Shown: positions 7,458-17,190 of the stretch, one piece after another | Layout: every line of letters begins with the position of its first letter | Numbering within the stretch: position 1 is the stretch's first letter | Source: Desulfovibrio desulfuricans | Lineage (GTDB): Bacteria > Desulfobacterota > Desulfovibrionia > Desulfovibrionales > Desulfovibrionaceae | Assembly (NCBI GenBank): GCA_015062205.1 | Contig: SUVB01000056.1 | Span: 1-64,000, forward strand | Direction of reading: 5' to 3' | DNA length: 64,000 nucleotides | The notes under the pieces: generated by a model | Database searches by the model: none | What the model was told of the DNA's origin: nothing | Seen by the model: only the letters and a program-made list of their open reading frames with translations | Position numbers and translations under genes: made by a program

Positions 7458-8558
7458 CTACACGTTGAACAGGAAGTGCATGACGTCGCCGTCCTGCACC
7501 GGATAGTCCTTGCCCTCCACGCGCAGTACGCCGTCGGCGCGGCAGGCGGCCTCGCTCTCGTGGCTCATGTAGTCGTCGTAGGAGATGACCTCGGCCCGGA
7601 TGAACCCGCGCTCGAAGTCGGTGTGGATGACGCCTGCGGCCTGCGGGGCCTTCCAGCCTTTGCGGATGGTCCAGGCGCGCACCTCGTCCGGCCCGGCGGT
7701 GAAGTAGCTGCACAGGCCCAGCGTGTCGTAGCCCACGCGGATGATGCGCACAAGGCCGCTCTCGTCAATGCCGTAGGAGGCCAGCATCTCCGCCTGTTCC
7801 CCGTCGGAGAGCCCCTGCAGCTCCTCTTCCAGCTTGGCGCAGATGCGGGCGAACCCGGCCTGCCGTCCGGCCGCGAAACGTTGCAGCTCGGCGGAAAAGG
7901 CATTGCCTTCGGCCACGGCGGCCTCGTCCACATTGGCGCAGTAGATGACGGGCTTGGCCGTGAGCAGGCCCAGCTCGCGCCATGCCTCCAGAAAGGCGTC
8001 ATTCTCCGGCAGGCTGAACGCGCGGGCGGGCTGCCCCGCGTTGAGCGCGTCGAGCAGGCCCTGCATGATCTCCGCGGCGGCCTTGGCCTCCCTGCTGCCC
8101 TTGGCCGCCTTCTGCAGTTTTTCCAGCCGCCGTTCCACGCTCTGCAGGTCGGCCAGCAGCAGTTCCGTCTCAATGGTTTCCACGTCGCGCAGGGGGTTCA
8201 CGCTGCCGTCCACGTGGGTGATGTTGCCGTCCTCAAAGCAGCGCACCACATGCACGATGGCCGCGCACTCCCGGATATTGCCCAGAAACTGGTTGCCCAG
8301 CCCCTCGCCCTTGCTGGCCCCGCGCACCAGCCCGGCGATGTCGATGAAGTCCACGCTGGCGTAAATGGTCTTTTTGGGGTGAACCTTGGCGGTGAGCGCG
8401 TCCACCCTTTTGTCCGGCACGGCCACGGTGGCCTTGTTGGGTTCAATGGTGCAGAAGGGGTAGTTGGCGGCCTGCGCGTTCTGGGCCTTGGTCAGGGCAT
8501 TGAACAATGTGGACTTGCCCACGTTGGGCAGCCCCACGATACCGATGCTGAGCGACAT
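7458..8558 (-). CDS. ychF: Redox-responsive ATPase / GTPase YchF
   Basis: 366 residues, the standard YchF length. The N-terminal P-loop [35 protein letters not shown] (G3 and switch) and the C-terminal TGS-type segment ending in [15 protein letters not shown] identify this Obg-family protein, which prefers ATP and binds ribosomes. It is convergent with trmJ, with 57 bases between the stops. It lies downstream of the FlgO cluster on the same strand but is separated from it by a terminator at 8612-8641, so it probably has its own promoter in the short gap. Confidence 0.95.
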   Translation of the reverse strand: MSLSIGIVGLPNVGKSTLFNALTKAQNAQAANYPFCTIEPNKATVAVPDKRVDALTAKVHPKKTIYASVDFIDIAGLVRGASKGEGLGNQFLGNIRECAAIVHVVRCFEDGNITHVDGSVNPLRDVETIETELLLADLQSVERRLEKLQKAAKGSREAKAAAEIMQGLLDALNAGQPARAFSLPENDAFLEAWRELGLLTAKPVIYCANVDEAAVAEGNAFSAELQRFAAGRQAGFARICAKLEEELQGLSDGEQAEMLASYGIDESGLVRIIRVGYDTLGLCSYFTAGPDEVRAWTIRKGWKAPQAAGVIHTDFERGFIRAEVISYDDYMSHESEAACRADGVLRVEGKDYPVQDGDVMHFLFNV

Positions 8559-8611
8559 GCCGGCTCCTTGCTGGATGGGTGCAGAACTGGCGGCGGGCGT
8601 TCCCGGCCGCG

Positions 8612-8641
8612 AAAAAACGCGCCGCCCCGAAGGACGGCGCG
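8612..8641 (-). terminator. Terminator of the FlgO-family cluster
   Basis: A GC-rich hairpin, CGCGCCGCCC (8618-8627) against GGACGGCGCG (8632-8641) with one mismatch and a CGAA loop. On the minus strand it is followed by six T (8617-8612). It lies 39 bases past the stop of the last FlgO-family gene and 53 bases before the ychF start. Confidence 0.75.
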
Positions 8642-8679
8642 CATGTTATAGACGCAATGCGCGGGTGAGGCAAGCGCCG

Positions 8680-9318
8680 CTATTGCAGGCGGGTGGTCGC
8701 CGGGGGCACGCCGCCCCCGTCAACGGCGCTGCCGCCGCCGAGAGGCTTCTCGCGCAGCAGGGGGCGCAGGTCCGGCGTGATGGGCACCGTGGCCGAGGCC
8801 ATGGCCAGCACCTCGTTGCCCGGCGTGTGGATAAGCCGGATGCTGAAGCGCACCTGCTTGGGCGTGATGACGTAGGTGCCGGCCATGATGGCCTGGCTGG
8901 TGGCCGTGGTGGTGAGCAGCTTGCGCACGTCGCGCGTAAGCACAAATTCGCCCCGATTCTTGTCGAAACGGATGTCGCGCCCCTTGCGCAACTCCTGAAA
9001 ACGATAGCCCTTGTCCATGAGCTCGGTGGAAATTTCTTCCATCATCTGGCGGGCCAGCGGGCAGGCGCGTTCCAGGTCGTTGATGTTGACCGGCGTGGTG
9101 CCCATGATCATGATGCGCGCCCGCGCCAGTTTTTTGCGGTTTCTGGCGGTCATGTTGGGGTCGTCGCCGGAATAGCGCATCATGAGCTGGTCGTCCAGCT
9201 GGTCGGCGATGTCGTCGGCGGCCTCGGGCACATTGCCGCCGAAGCCGAGGAAGGCCGCCGCCGTCAGGGGGAAGAGCAGGGCGGCCAGCACAAGGACGAT
9301 GACGATAAAGCGATTCAT
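8680..9318 (-). CDS. FlgO-family exported protein
   Basis: 212 residues with an N-terminal signal peptide (MNRFIVIVLVLAALLFPLTAAA). The mature part follows the FlgO domain pattern: an ADDIADQLDDQL helix, a PVNINDLERACPLARQMMEEIST segment, then GEFVLTRDVRKLLTTT, an IMAGTYVIT core strand and a final ATVPITPDLRPLL strand. FlgO proteins are outer-membrane-associated factors near the flagellar basal body in Vibrio. The gene is third in a three-gene minus-strand cluster with another FlgO-domain lipoprotein. Export to the periplasm is well supported, while the flagellar role is inferred from the family and the upstream promoter. Confidence 0.78.
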   Translation of the reverse strand: MNRFIVIVLVLAALLFPLTAAAFLGFGGNVPEAADDIADQLDDQLMMRYSGDDPNMTARNRKKLARARIMIMGTTPVNINDLERACPLARQMMEEISTELMDKGYRFQELRKGRDIRFDKNRGEFVLTRDVRKLLTTTATSQAIMAGTYVITPKQVRFSIRLIHTPGNEVLAMASATVPITPDLRPLLREKPLGGGSAVDGGGVPPATTRLQ

Positions 9319-9353
9319 GGCAATCTCTCGGCTCCCGGTGCGGCAGGGGCGGT

Positions 9354-9704
9354 TCAGCGCATGGTGCGCAGCAGCAACTCCACGCCGTCCAGTTCTCTTT
9401 TGAGGATAAACAGGGTCTGGTTGTCCGTGCAGATGGACAGGGCCTGCAGATAGCGCTGGCGGGCAAGTTCGTAGCGCCCCTCGGTGCGGAACTGCCGCGC
9501 TTCCTCGAGATAGCGCAGGCTGTGCTCCCTGGCTTCGTCAAGGTATTTCCGCCGCTCCTTGGCCTCGCGTCTGGCCTGGGCGTCATCCGGGGCGTTGCCG
9601 TAGGCGGAGAGGCTGTCGGCCGCGGCCGGAACGCCGGTCAGCAGCGCAGCCGCAAGCAGCGCGCCCGGCAGGGAAAATTTGCAGCGTTGCAAGAGTGCGT
9701 TCAT
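9354..9704 (-). CDS. Small exported hypothetical protein of the FlgO cluster
   Basis: 116 residues with a signal peptide (hydrophobic LPGALLAAALLTG, cleavage probably after PAAA). The mature part is highly charged and helical (YGNAPDDAQARREAKERRKYLDEAREHSL), then a tetratricopeptide-like stretch, GRYELARQRYLQAL. The start at 9704 has a GGGGG site seven bases upstream. The gene lies 17 bases after the FlgO-type lipoprotein gene and 35 bases before the second FlgO gene, so it is very likely in the same transcript. I do not recognise a named family. A structural role beside FlgO proteins, such as a FlgT- or FlgP-like partner, is a guess from position only. Confidence 0.7.
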   Translation of the reverse strand: MNALLQRCKFSLPGALLAAALLTGVPAAADSLSAYGNAPDDAQARREAKERRKYLDEAREHSLRYLEEARQFRTEGRYELARQRYLQALSICTDNQTLFILKRELDGVELLLRTMR

Positions 9705-9720
9705 GATGCCCCCGAATACG

Positions 9721-10434
9721 TTATCTGCCCTGCCGTATGCGCATGGAACCGCTGCTGATGGCGGCGGCGGGCGTGTACAGCCCGGTGAAGGGGCTGCTGC
9801 CGTTGCTGTAGGAGCGGTTGCCGCTGCCGCTGCTGCCCACGGAAACGCCTGAACCGTTTTTGGGAGCGGGCGGGGCCGTGGGCTCGTCGTTTTTGCCCAT
9901 GCGCGCGACAATGGGCGTGTTCACCAGCACAAGCTGCCCCGTGCGCATCACAAGGCCGTCGCTGGCGCGCACCAGGCGGGCGTTCACAAAAGTGGCGTCC
10001 TTGTCCGTATAATACGTGCCCACCAGCAGGGCAGCCCATTTCTGCCCCTCGGTGCTCACAATCTGGCTGGAGGCCAGCGCCAGGTCATCCCGCCCGCCCT
10101 GCACGGAGATTTTGCCGGTCAGGCGGTATTCGCGCGTTGGGAAGCCCCGCTGGTTGAACTCGTAAAACAGCGATTCGGCCATGAGGCGGCCCAGAGGCGA
10201 CGTGCGCGAGGTGTTGTTCTGGTCCACAAAGGATGTGGGCATGGCCACAAAGCCCTGGATGGCGTCGTCGGGCATGGTGGCCAGCATCTGGTCCGCCAGT
10301 TCCCGGCTTTTCAGCTTCAGCTCCACGGCGTCCGTGTAGCCGGGGGAGGTCGGCGAAGCCGGCTTCGCGGAGCAGCCGGGCAGCAGCAACAGCAGAAGCG
10401 CGCAGGGCAGGAAAAGGCGCTGCAACATATGCAT
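9721..10434 (-). CDS. FlgO-family lipoprotein
   Basis: 237 residues. The N-terminus has a leucine-rich signal with the lipobox LLPGC, so the protein should be lipid-anchored. The FlgO domain follows: SRELADQMLATM, FVAMPTSFVDQNNTSRTSPLG, LGRLMAESLFYEFNQRGF, then LLVGTYYTDKDATFVNARLV with the final strand MRTGQLVLVNTPIV. The C-terminus is a Gly/Ser/Asn-rich tail. The start at 10434 is preferred over an ATG two codons later because of the upstream GGGGTTTCT. It is first in the cluster, and a sigma-28-like promoter lies 77 bases upstream at 10511-10537. Confidence 0.82.
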   Translation of the reverse strand: MHMLQRLFLPCALLLLLLPGCSAKPASPTSPGYTDAVELKLKSRELADQMLATMPDDAIQGFVAMPTSFVDQNNTSRTSPLGRLMAESLFYEFNQRGFPTREYRLTGKISVQGGRDDLALASSQIVSTEGQKWAALLVGTYYTDKDATFVNARLVRASDGLVMRTGQLVLVNTPIVARMGKNDEPTAPPAPKNGSGVSVGSSGSGNRSYSNGSSPFTGLYTPAAAISSGSMRIRQGR

Positions 10435-10510
10435 AGAAACCCCGATAGTGTTGGCGAACCGCGCGGCCGTGCGCCTTGAGCGCATGACCTGACAGTTCTC
10501 TTGTGGAATC

Positions 10511-10537
10511 GTATCGTCACCCCGGCCGAAAACTTGA
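10511..10537 (-). promoter_or_regulatory. Candidate sigma-28 (FliA) flagellar promoter
   Basis: Reading the minus strand, TCAAGTTT (10537-10530), then exactly 11 bases, then GACGATAC (10518-10511). The FliA consensus is TAAAGTTT-N11-GCCGATAA, so 13 of 16 positions match with the correct spacing. It points toward the FlgO-family lipoprotein gene that starts at 10434. Confidence 0.65.
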
Positions 10538-10554
10538 GAGTTTGTCAGGAAAAT

Positions 10555-10583
10555 TTGACAGGGTGCAGCCGTATCCGGATATA
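10555..10583 (+). promoter_or_regulatory. Candidate sigma-70 promoter for ispG-proS and downstream genes
   Basis: A perfect TTGACA at 10555-10560 is followed after 17 bases by GATATA (10578-10583), and TATATG overlaps it. The 363-base gap between the divergent FlgO lipoprotein and ispG genes holds this site and the sigma-28-like site. From here to the ispG start is about 210 bases, in which I see no gene or clear RNA structure. The -10 element is weak. Confidence 0.45.
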
Positions 10584-10797
10584 TGCAAGATGCGTTCCGA
10601 AATGCGCGGGGAATATGCTGCAAAAAACCGTCCCCGCGTGGCCGCCGTACCGGGCGGCTGCGTGCATGGGGCGGGCTTCGTTTCCCGCGTCCGGCGGCCT
10701 CGGGCGCGGGCTTGGCTTGTCTGCGGAAATGGCATACAAACCGTTGGTTATGGCGCGCGGCATGCGGACGCGCGCAAACGACGCGCGGGGGGAGCCC

Positions 10798-11871
10798 ATG
10801 CGGAAAAACAGAACCCGCGCCATCCGGCTTGGCGCGCTGTCCGTCGGCGGCGGCGCCCCCGTGATGGTGCAGAGCATGACCAATACGGACACGCGCGATG
10901 TGGAGGCCACGCTGGCCCAGATTGCGCGCCTTGAGGCGCGCGGCTGCGAGGCCGTGCGCCTGGCCGTGCCCGACAGGGCCGCGGCTGCGGCCCTTGCCGC
11001 CATCCGGGCGCGCGCGCGCCTGCCGCTCATCGCGGATATCCATTTCGACCACCGGCTGGCCGTGGCCGCACTGGAGGCCGGGCTGGAGGGGCTGCGCATC
11101 AACCCCGGCAACATCGGCCCCCGCGAGCATGTCAATCGCGTCGTGGACGCGGCCAAAGCCCACCATGCGGTGATCCGCGTGGGGGTCAATTCCGGCTCGG
11201 TGGAAAAGCGCCTGCTTGAGAAGTACGGCGGCCCCTGCCCGGCGGCCTTGGTGGAGAGCGCCCTCGGGCATGTGCGCATGCTGGAGGATCGCGGCTTTGG
11301 CGACATCAAGATTTCCCTCAAGTCCTCCTCGGTGCTGCACACCATCGAGGCCTACCGCAAGCTGTCCGAGGCGTGTGACTATCCCCTGCACATCGGCGTC
11401 ACCGAGGCGGGGGGGCTCATGCGGGGCACGGTGAAGTCTGCCGTGGGGCTGGGCATACTGCTGCACGAGGGCATAGGCGACACGCTGCGCGTCTCCCTCA
11501 CCGCCGACCCGGCGGAGGAAGTGACCGTGGCCTGGGAGATCCTGCGCGCCCTGGGCCTGCGTTCGCGCGGGCCGGAAATCATTTCCTGCCCCACCTGCGG
11601 CCGCACGGAGATTGACCTTTTTGCCCTGGCGCGCGCCGTGGAGGAGCGGCTGGCCGAGTCCACGGCCGACATCAGGGTGGCCGTCATGGGCTGCGTGGTC
11701 AACGGGCCGGGCGAGGCCCGCGAGGCCGATCTGGGGCTGGCGGGCGGCCGGGACAAGGGCGTCATTTTCCGCAGGGGCGAGGTCATTCGCTCTGTCCGGG
11801 GGCAGGAGGCGCTGCTGGCGGCTTTCATGGAAGAACTGCAAACACTGCTCAACGAAAAGGAACATTGCTGA
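10798..11871 (+). CDS. ispG: (E)-4-hydroxy-3-methylbut-2-enyl-diphosphate synthase
   Basis: 357 residues, the usual bacterial size. IspG reduces MEcPP to HMBPP in the methylerythritol phosphate route to isoprenoids and carries a [4Fe-4S] cluster. Visible are [12 protein letters not shown] at the N-terminus, [19 protein letters not shown], and the cluster region with [11 protein letters not shown] (two Cys) and [11 protein letters not shown] (third Cys plus the following Glu as fourth ligand). The start at 10798 has a GGGGGGAG site. The stop overlaps the proS ATG by one base, giving translational coupling. dxs and ispA of the same pathway lie further along this strand. Confidence 0.96.
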   Translation: MRKNRTRAIRLGALSVGGGAPVMVQSMTNTDTRDVEATLAQIARLEARGCEAVRLAVPDRAAAAALAAIRARARLPLIADIHFDHRLAVAALEAGLEGLRINPGNIGPREHVNRVVDAAKAHHAVIRVGVNSGSVEKRLLEKYGGPCPAALVESALGHVRMLEDRGFGDIKISLKSSSVLHTIEAYRKLSEACDYPLHIGVTEAGGLMRGTVKSAVGLGILLHEGIGDTLRVSLTADPAEEVTVAWEILRALGLRSRGPEIISCPTCGRTEIDLFALARAVEERLAESTADIRVAVMGCVVNGPGEAREADLGLAGGRDKGVIFRRGEVIRSVRGQEALLAAFMEELQTLLNEKEHC

Positions 11872-13607
11872 TGCGTTTCAGCCAGAGTTACATCCCCACG
11901 CTCAAGGAAACCCCGGCCGAGGCCGAGGTGGTCAGCCACAAGCTTCTGCTGCGCGCAGGCATGGTGCGCAAGCTCACCAGCGGCATGTACACCTACCTGC
12001 CGCTGGGTCTGCGCGTGCTGGAAAAGATCAGCCGCGTCATCCGGGAGGAGATGGAGCGGGCCGGATATCAGGAGCTGCTCATGCCCATGGTGCAGCCTGC
12101 CGACCTGTGGAAGGAGTCCGGCCGGTGGGAGCACTACGGCAAGGAGCTGCTCCGCTTCAGGGACCGCAATGACCGCGAGTACTGCCTCGGCCCCACGCAC
12201 GAGGAGGTCATCACCGACCTGGTGCGCGGCGAGGTCAAATCCTACCGGCAGCTGCCCGTGCGCCTCTTCCAGATCCAGACCAAGTTTCGTGATGAGATAC
12301 GCCCCCGCTTCGGCCTTATGCGCGGACGCGAATTTATCATGAAGGACGGCTATTCCTTTGACGCGTCGCCCGAAGGGGCGGAGAAGAGTTACTGGGACTG
12401 TCATGCCGCCTACAGGCGCATTTTCGCCCGTCTCGGGCTGCGTTTCCGCCCTGTGGAGGCCGATTCCGGCTCCATCGGCGGCAATTTCTCGCACGAGTTC
12501 ATGGTGCTGGCCGACGCGGGCGAGGACACCATTGCCTTCTGCCGTGACTGTGACTACGCCGCCAATGTGGAGCGCGCCGAAGTGCGCTGTGAAGCGTCCG
12601 CCGCACGTCCCGGCGCCTCCTGCCCGCCGCTGGAGCGTGTGCCCACGCCGGGCGCGCACACGGTGGAGGAGGTGGCGGCCCTGCTGCGCGCGCCCGCATC
12701 CTCCATCGTCAAGACGCTGCTTTTCATGGCGGACGGCAAGCCCGTGGCCGTGCTGGTGCGCGGCGACCGCGAGGCCAACGACGTGAAGCTCAAGAACCTG
12801 CTCCATGCGCAGGACGTGCACCTGGCCGACGCCGAGACGGTCCGGGCCGTCACGCATGCCCCGGTGGGCTTCGCCGGGCCGGTGGGGCTGGACATCCCCG
12901 TCTATGCCGACAACGAACTCATGGCGGGCACGGACTACGTGGCCGGGGCCAATGCGGCGGATACGCACTGCATCCATGTGGATCTGAGCCGCGACGCCCG
13001 CGTGACGGCCCGGGCCGATCTGCGCATGATTACCGCCGAGGACAGATGCCCGCGCTGCGGGGGGCGCATGGAGCTCACCCGCGGCATTGAGGTGGGCCAC
13101 GTCTTCATGCTGGGAACCAAGTACAGCGACGCTCTGCACGCCGCCTTTCTGGACGAGGGCGGCAAGGAACAGGTCATGATCATGGGCTGCTACGGCATCG
13201 GCGTGTCCCGCGTGGCCGCCGCCGCCATCGAGCAGAATCACGACGAGCACGGCATCATCTTTCCCCCGGCCATCGCCCCTGTGGACTGCATGCTGCTTAA
13301 CCTTGACCCGCGCAGCGAGGCGGTGAACGCCACGGTGGAGGAACTCTACGCCCGGCTGCAGGGCCTGGGCCTGGACGTGCTGCTGGACGACCGCGAAGAG
13401 CGCCCCGGCGTCAAGTTCAAGGATGCGGACCTGCTGGGCATTCCCCTGCAGCTAGTGGTGGGCGGCAAGGGCCTTGCCCGCGGCATTGTGGAATGCAAGG
13501 ACCGCCGCAGCGGTGAAAAGGGCGAGCTGCCGCTGGACGGTTTTGCGGACGCCTTCACGGCCTGGCGCGAGGGCGCGCTGGCGGGCTGGAAGGCGCAGCA
13601 GGCCTGA
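11871..13607 (+). CDS. proS: Prolyl-tRNA synthetase
   Basis: 578 residues, matching the long bacterial type (ProS with an inserted editing domain). It charges tRNA-Pro. Class II signatures are visible: [20 protein letters not shown], motif 2 around [20 protein letters not shown], and motif 3 [21 protein letters not shown]. The insertion domain (about residues 220-400) includes [19 protein letters not shown]-terminal anticodon-binding domain follows. The ATG at 11871 overlaps the ispG stop. A TTG two codons earlier is less likely. Confidence 0.97.
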   Translation: MRFSQSYIPTLKETPAEAEVVSHKLLLRAGMVRKLTSGMYTYLPLGLRVLEKISRVIREEMERAGYQELLMPMVQPADLWKESGRWEHYGKELLRFRDRNDREYCLGPTHEEVITDLVRGEVKSYRQLPVRLFQIQTKFRDEIRPRFGLMRGREFIMKDGYSFDASPEGAEKSYWDCHAAYRRIFARLGLRFRPVEADSGSIGGNFSHEFMVLADAGEDTIAFCRDCDYAANVERAEVRCEASAARPGASCPPLERVPTPGAHTVEEVAALLRAPASSIVKTLLFMADGKPVAVLVRGDREANDVKLKNLLHAQDVHLADAETVRAVTHAPVGFAGPVGLDIPVYADNELMAGTDYVAGANAADTHCIHVDLSRDARVTARADLRMITAEDRCPRCGGRMELTRGIEVGHVFMLGTKYSDALHAAFLDEGGKEQVMIMGCYGIGVSRVAAAAIEQNHDEHGIIFPPAIAPVDCMLLNLDPRSEAVNATVEELYARLQGLGLDVLLDDREERPGVKFKDADLLGIPLQLVVGGKGLARGIVECKDRRSGEKGELPLDGFADAFTAWREGALAGWKAQQA

Positions 13608-13620
13608 GCGGGGGCATGCG

Positions 13621-15105
13621 GTGCAGGGCGACGCGGCCGTACTGGGCGTTCGCGAGCTGACAGAGCAGCTGCGCGGCGCGCTTGAGGGCAAATTCCCCTT
13701 TGTCTGGGTGCGGGGCGAGGTGTCCAACCTTTCCCGTCCCGGCTCGGGGCATATCTACTTCAGCCTCAAGGACGCCGACGCACAGCTGCAGTGCGTGTGG
13801 TTCCGGCAGAAGCAGCAGTCGGCCCGGCAAGGGTTCGATCCGCTCACCGGCGAGGTGCTGGATCCCGATGCCCCTTCGCCGCTGGACATGCTGCGCAACG
13901 GCCTGGACGCGCTCTGCGCCGGGCGCGTCACTGTATACGCGCCGCGCGGGCAGTACCAGCTTGTGGTGGATCTCGTGCAGCCCGCCGGGGAAGGCCTGCT
14001 GGCCCAGGCCTTCGAGGCGGCGCGGCGCAAACTGGCCGCGCAGGGCTATTTCAGCCTGGAGCGCAAGCGCCCCCTGCCCGCCGATCCGCAGCGCGTGGCC
14101 CTGATCACCTCGCCTACGGGGGCGGCCATCCACGATTTCCTTGAACTGGCCGCCAACCGGGGCAGCGGGGCGTGCATCCGTCTCTTCCCGGCGCTGGTGC
14201 AGGGCGAGGGAGCCGCGCCGTCCATCACCCGGGCGCTGGACGAAGCCAATGCGCAGGGCTGGGCGCAGGTGGCGGTGCTCATCCGGGGCGGCGGCTCTCT
14301 GGAAGATTTGTGGGCTTTCAATGAGGAGGCCGTGGCCCACGCCGTATTCCGTTCGCGCCTGCCGGTGCTGGCGGGCATAGGGCATGAGGTGGACGTAACC
14401 CTGGCCGACATGACGGCCGATGTGCGGGCCGCCACGCCCTCGCACGCGGCCCAGCTGCTCTGGCCTGCGCGCGCCGAGCTCATGCAGCGTGCGGACGAGG
14501 CGGAGGCGGCCCTGCGCCGCGCCGCGTCGCGCCGTCTGGAAACGGCCTTTGAGGCCCTTGCCCGCCGGGAAAACGCCCTGCGCTGGCTTTCGCCCGTGCG
14601 GCATCAGGCCCGTCTTGCCGAGCGCCTTGACCTGTTGCGGCGCGCCCTTGCGCGCGCCGCCCGCCAGTGGCTTGACGGACGGGAGACGGCGCTGCGCCGC
14701 CTGGAGGCGGCCCGTTGCGCCGCGCTGGGGCCGGCGCGGCTGGATGTGCTCGCCGGGCGGCTGGACATGGCTGCGGCCCGGCTGGAGGCCGCCCCGTCCC
14801 GGCTGCTGTCCGTCGGGGAAGGACAGCTGACCGCGCTGCGGCGGCGCCTGGATGCGGCGGGCCGGGCGGGGCTGGAACAGCGGGCGCGCCTGCTGGAAAC
14901 CATTGCGCTGCATCTCGCGGCCGGGGATCCGCTGCTGCCGCTGCGGCGCGGCTACGCGCTGGCGCGCACGGCCGGGGGCGGGGTGTTGCGCTCTGTGCAG
15001 GGAATCACGCCGGGTACGGCCGTGGAAGTGCAGCTGGCCGACGGCGCGCTGGCAACCGTGGTGAGCCGTGTGCGGCCCGAACCGCCGGAGGGAGGGGAAC
15101 ACTGA
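13621..15105 (+). CDS. xseA: Exodeoxyribonuclease VII large subunit
   Basis: 494 residues from a GTG start at 13621, which has a G-rich site upstream and puts the conserved OB-fold right at the N-terminus (VRELTEQLRGALE, then FPFVWVRGEVSNLSRPGSGH). The catalytic domain contains ALITSPTGAAIHDFLEL, LIRGGGSLEDLWAFNEE and LPVLAGIGHEVDVTLAD, all typical of XseA. A long coiled-coil C-terminal region follows. With XseB it forms an exonuclease on single-stranded DNA. The xseB gene is in the same operon, separated only by the M23 peptidase gene. Confidence 0.96.
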   Translation: MQGDAAVLGVRELTEQLRGALEGKFPFVWVRGEVSNLSRPGSGHIYFSLKDADAQLQCVWFRQKQQSARQGFDPLTGEVLDPDAPSPLDMLRNGLDALCAGRVTVYAPRGQYQLVVDLVQPAGEGLLAQAFEAARRKLAAQGYFSLERKRPLPADPQRVALITSPTGAAIHDFLELAANRGSGACIRLFPALVQGEGAAPSITRALDEANAQGWAQVAVLIRGGGSLEDLWAFNEEAVAHAVFRSRLPVLAGIGHEVDVTLADMTADVRAATPSHAAQLLWPARAELMQRADEAEAALRRAASRRLETAFEALARRENALRWLSPVRHQARLAERLDLLRRALARAARQWLDGRETALRRLEAARCAALGPARLDVLAGRLDMAAARLEAAPSRLLSVGEGQLTALRRRLDAAGRAGLEQRARLLETIALHLAAGDPLLPLRRGYALARTAGGGVLRSVQGITPGTAVEVQLADGALATVVSRVRPEPPEGGEH

Positions 15106-16067
15106 TGCATCCGCTCAATGTGTTGTGCATGGCGACGCTGGCCGTGTGCGTGCTGGCGTCGGCCGGGCCCGCCGCCGCGCTGACGCTGGAAGCGCCGGCG
15201 AGGGCCGCGCGCGGCGACGCCTTTCTGGTGTCGGTGGTGAGCAACACGCCGCTGCGCTCCGTTACGTTCCGCTGGCTGGGCAAAAGGCACAAGGCGCAGG
15301 CCGCGCCGGTCAACATGGCCGGGCATGCCGGACGGCGGGGCGCGTCCGGTCGCCGCACGCAGTGGCGGGCCGTCATGCTTCTGCCCGTGCCCCTGGACAG
15401 CAGCGAGAGCGGCGGCGACCTGACGGCGGCTCCCCAGCCGGAGTATGCGAAGGACGCGGCGAGCGCGGCCCCCGTCGTACGGCATGTGGCCTTTTACGAC
15501 AAGAAGCGACCCGTGCAGAAGCTGACTGTGGACAGAAAATATGTGACGCCGCCGCCGGAGCAGGCGGCGCGCATCAAAGCCGACAGGGAGAAGGTGCGCA
15601 ATGCGCTGGCCCGGCGGCTGGACGAGCGCTGCTGGACACTGCCCTTCCACCGGCCCGTGCCGGACAGGGGCGTCTCCAGCCTGTTCGGCCTCAAGCGCGT
15701 GTTCAACGGGCAACCGCGCGGCGTGCACCGGGGGCTTGACCTGCGCTCGCCGCAGGGCCAGCCCGTCACGGCCTGCGCCGACGGCATTGTGGCTCTGACC
15801 GGCGATTTGTACTATTCCGGCAATGTGGTGTACATCAATCACGGCGAGGGGGTGTTCACCGCCTACCTGCATTTGTCCGAAATTCTGGTCAGGGAGGGGC
15901 AGAGGGTGCGCCGGGGAGAAGCCGTGGGCCTTGTGGGAGCCACGGGCCGCGTCACCGGGCCGCATCTGCACCTTTCCCTCATCGTGCAGGGCGAATCTGT
16001 TGATCCGCAGCCTTTTCTGGCTGCACAGGCCTCTTCCGCCGGGAAAAAACATGAGCGCAAAGACTGA
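15105..16067 (+). CDS. Exported M23-family metallopeptidase (LytM domain)
   Basis: 320 residues with a signal peptide (residues about 1-26, ending in PAAALT). An N-terminal beta-rich region (residues about 30-190) precedes the LytM domain. Zinc ligands are visible as HRGLDLRSPQGQPV (HxxxD) and GPHLHLSLIV (HxH), with YINHGEGVFTAYLHLSEI between. Such enzymes cut peptidoglycan cross-bridges in the periplasm or, if partly degenerate, activate amidases. All metal ligands seem present here. The ATG overlaps the xseA stop by one base, and its own end overlaps xseB by 17 bases, so it is locked into this operon. Confidence 0.9.
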   Translation: MHPLNVLCMATLAVCVLASAGPAAALTLEAPARAARGDAFLVSVVSNTPLRSVTFRWLGKRHKAQAAPVNMAGHAGRRGASGRRTQWRAVMLLPVPLDSSESGGDLTAAPQPEYAKDAASAAPVVRHVAFYDKKRPVQKLTVDRKYVTPPPEQAARIKADREKVRNALARRLDERCWTLPFHRPVPDRGVSSLFGLKRVFNGQPRGVHRGLDLRSPQGQPVTACADGIVALTGDLYYSGNVVYINHGEGVFTAYLHLSEILVREGQRVRRGEAVGLVGATGRVTGPHLHLSLIVQGESVDPQPFLAAQASSAGKKHERKD

Positions 16068-16299
16068 CGACACCTTTGAAAGGAAAATGGCCCGCCTGCA
16101 GGAAATCGTGACCGCTCTGGAAAGCGGCGACCTGCCGCTGGAAAAAGGCATGGCCCTGTACAAGGAAGGCGCGGCCTGCGCGCGCCGCTGCCGGGAACAG
16201 CTGGAAAAGGCCCGGCACGAGCTGGAACTGTGGCAGGACGGGCAGGCGCGCCCCATGAACATGGACGGCCGGGACGGCGGGGAGGCGGAACAGGCATGA
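16051..16299 (+). CDS. xseB: Exodeoxyribonuclease VII small subunit
   Basis: 82 residues, the normal size. The core FERKMARLQEIVTALESGDL, then LPLEKGMALYKEGAACARRC, is the diagnostic two-helix XseB pattern. Several XseB copies bind the coiled coil of XseA. The start at 16051 lies inside the end of the M23 peptidase gene, and the stop overlaps the ispA ATG in an ATGA arrangement. Confidence 0.95.
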   Translation: MSAKTDDTFERKMARLQEIVTALESGDLPLEKGMALYKEGAACARRCREQLEKARHELELWQDGQARPMNMDGRDGGEAEQA

Positions 16300-17189
16300 T
16301 GCCCGCAGACGACATGAAGGCCCTGCTGCGGGACAGGGGCCGGGATGTGGAGGCCTTTCTGACCACCTGCCTGGACGGAAGGGATATGCCGCCGCGCCTC
16401 AGGGAATCCATGCTCTACAGCCTGCTGGCCGGGGGCAAGCGCCTTCGGCCCGTGCTGTGCATGAGCGCGGCCGCCCTGTGCGGGCTGGAGCCGCAGCGCG
16501 CGTTGCCTTTTGCCGCCGCCATTGAGATGATTCACACCTATTCGCTCATCCATGACGATCTGCCCGCCATGGATGACGACGATCTGCGCCGGGGCAGGCC
16601 CTCCAACCACAAGGCCTTTGACGAGGCCACGGCCATTCTGGCGGGGGACGGCCTGCTGACGGACGCCTTTCTGACCATGTGCCGCACCGCGCTGCCCCCT
16701 GAGCGGGTGCTGGCCGCCGTGGCCGAACTGGCGCTGGCGGCGGGTTCCTCAGGCATGGTCGGCGGGCAGGAGTGGGACATGCTCTACACCGGCGGCCCGG
16801 CCGTCGATCTGGAGCGGCTGCGCGGCATGCACGCCATGAAAACCGGGGCCCTGCTGCGGGCCTCCTGCGTGTGCGGGGCGCTGCTCGCCGGGGCGGAATC
16901 CACCGCGCGCGAGGCTGTGGCGGCCTATGGCGCGGCCCTGGGGGTGGCCTTCCAGATTGCGGACGACATCCTTGACGTGGTTGCCGACACGGCCACCCTG
17001 GGCAAGCCCGCAGGCAGTGATGCGGCGCAGGGCAAGAACACATATCCGGCCCTTGTGGGACTGGAAAAAAGTCGTGAGTTGGCGCGCGCCCAGGCGGATG
17101 CGGCCTGCGCCGCGCTGGCCGGATTTGACGGGCGGGAGGCGGAATTTCTGCGCGCCCTGGCCGAGTACACGATAACACGGGCAGCCTGA
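16296..17189 (+). CDS. ispA: Geranyl/farnesyl diphosphate synthase
   Basis: 297 residues, typical for short-chain trans-prenyltransferases. The first aspartate-rich motif is in SLIHDDLPAMDDDDLRRG and the second in FQIADDILDVV. AGGKRLRPVLCM and GQEWDM are also characteristic. The enzyme condenses IPP with DMAPP or GPP to give C10-C15 chains. The start at 16296 overlaps the xseB stop. The gene ends one base before the dxs ATG, so two consecutive isoprenoid steps are tightly coupled. Chain length cannot be fixed from sequence alone. Confidence 0.94.
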   Translation: MMPADDMKALLRDRGRDVEAFLTTCLDGRDMPPRLRESMLYSLLAGGKRLRPVLCMSAAALCGLEPQRALPFAAAIEMIHTYSLIHDDLPAMDDDDLRRGRPSNHKAFDEATAILAGDGLLTDAFLTMCRTALPPERVLAAVAELALAAGSSGMVGGQEWDMLYTGGPAVDLERLRGMHAMKTGALLRASCVCGALLAGAESTAREAVAAYGAALGVAFQIADDILDVVADTATLGKPAGSDAAQGKNTYPALVGLEKSRELARAQADAACAALAGFDGREAEFLRALAEYTITRAA

Positions 17190-17190
17190 C

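Noticed and set aside
9721-11865. Extension of the FlgO-type lipoprotein frame to 714 codons
   Set aside because: The lipobox signal peptide fixes the start near 10434; the extra part is antisense to ispG.
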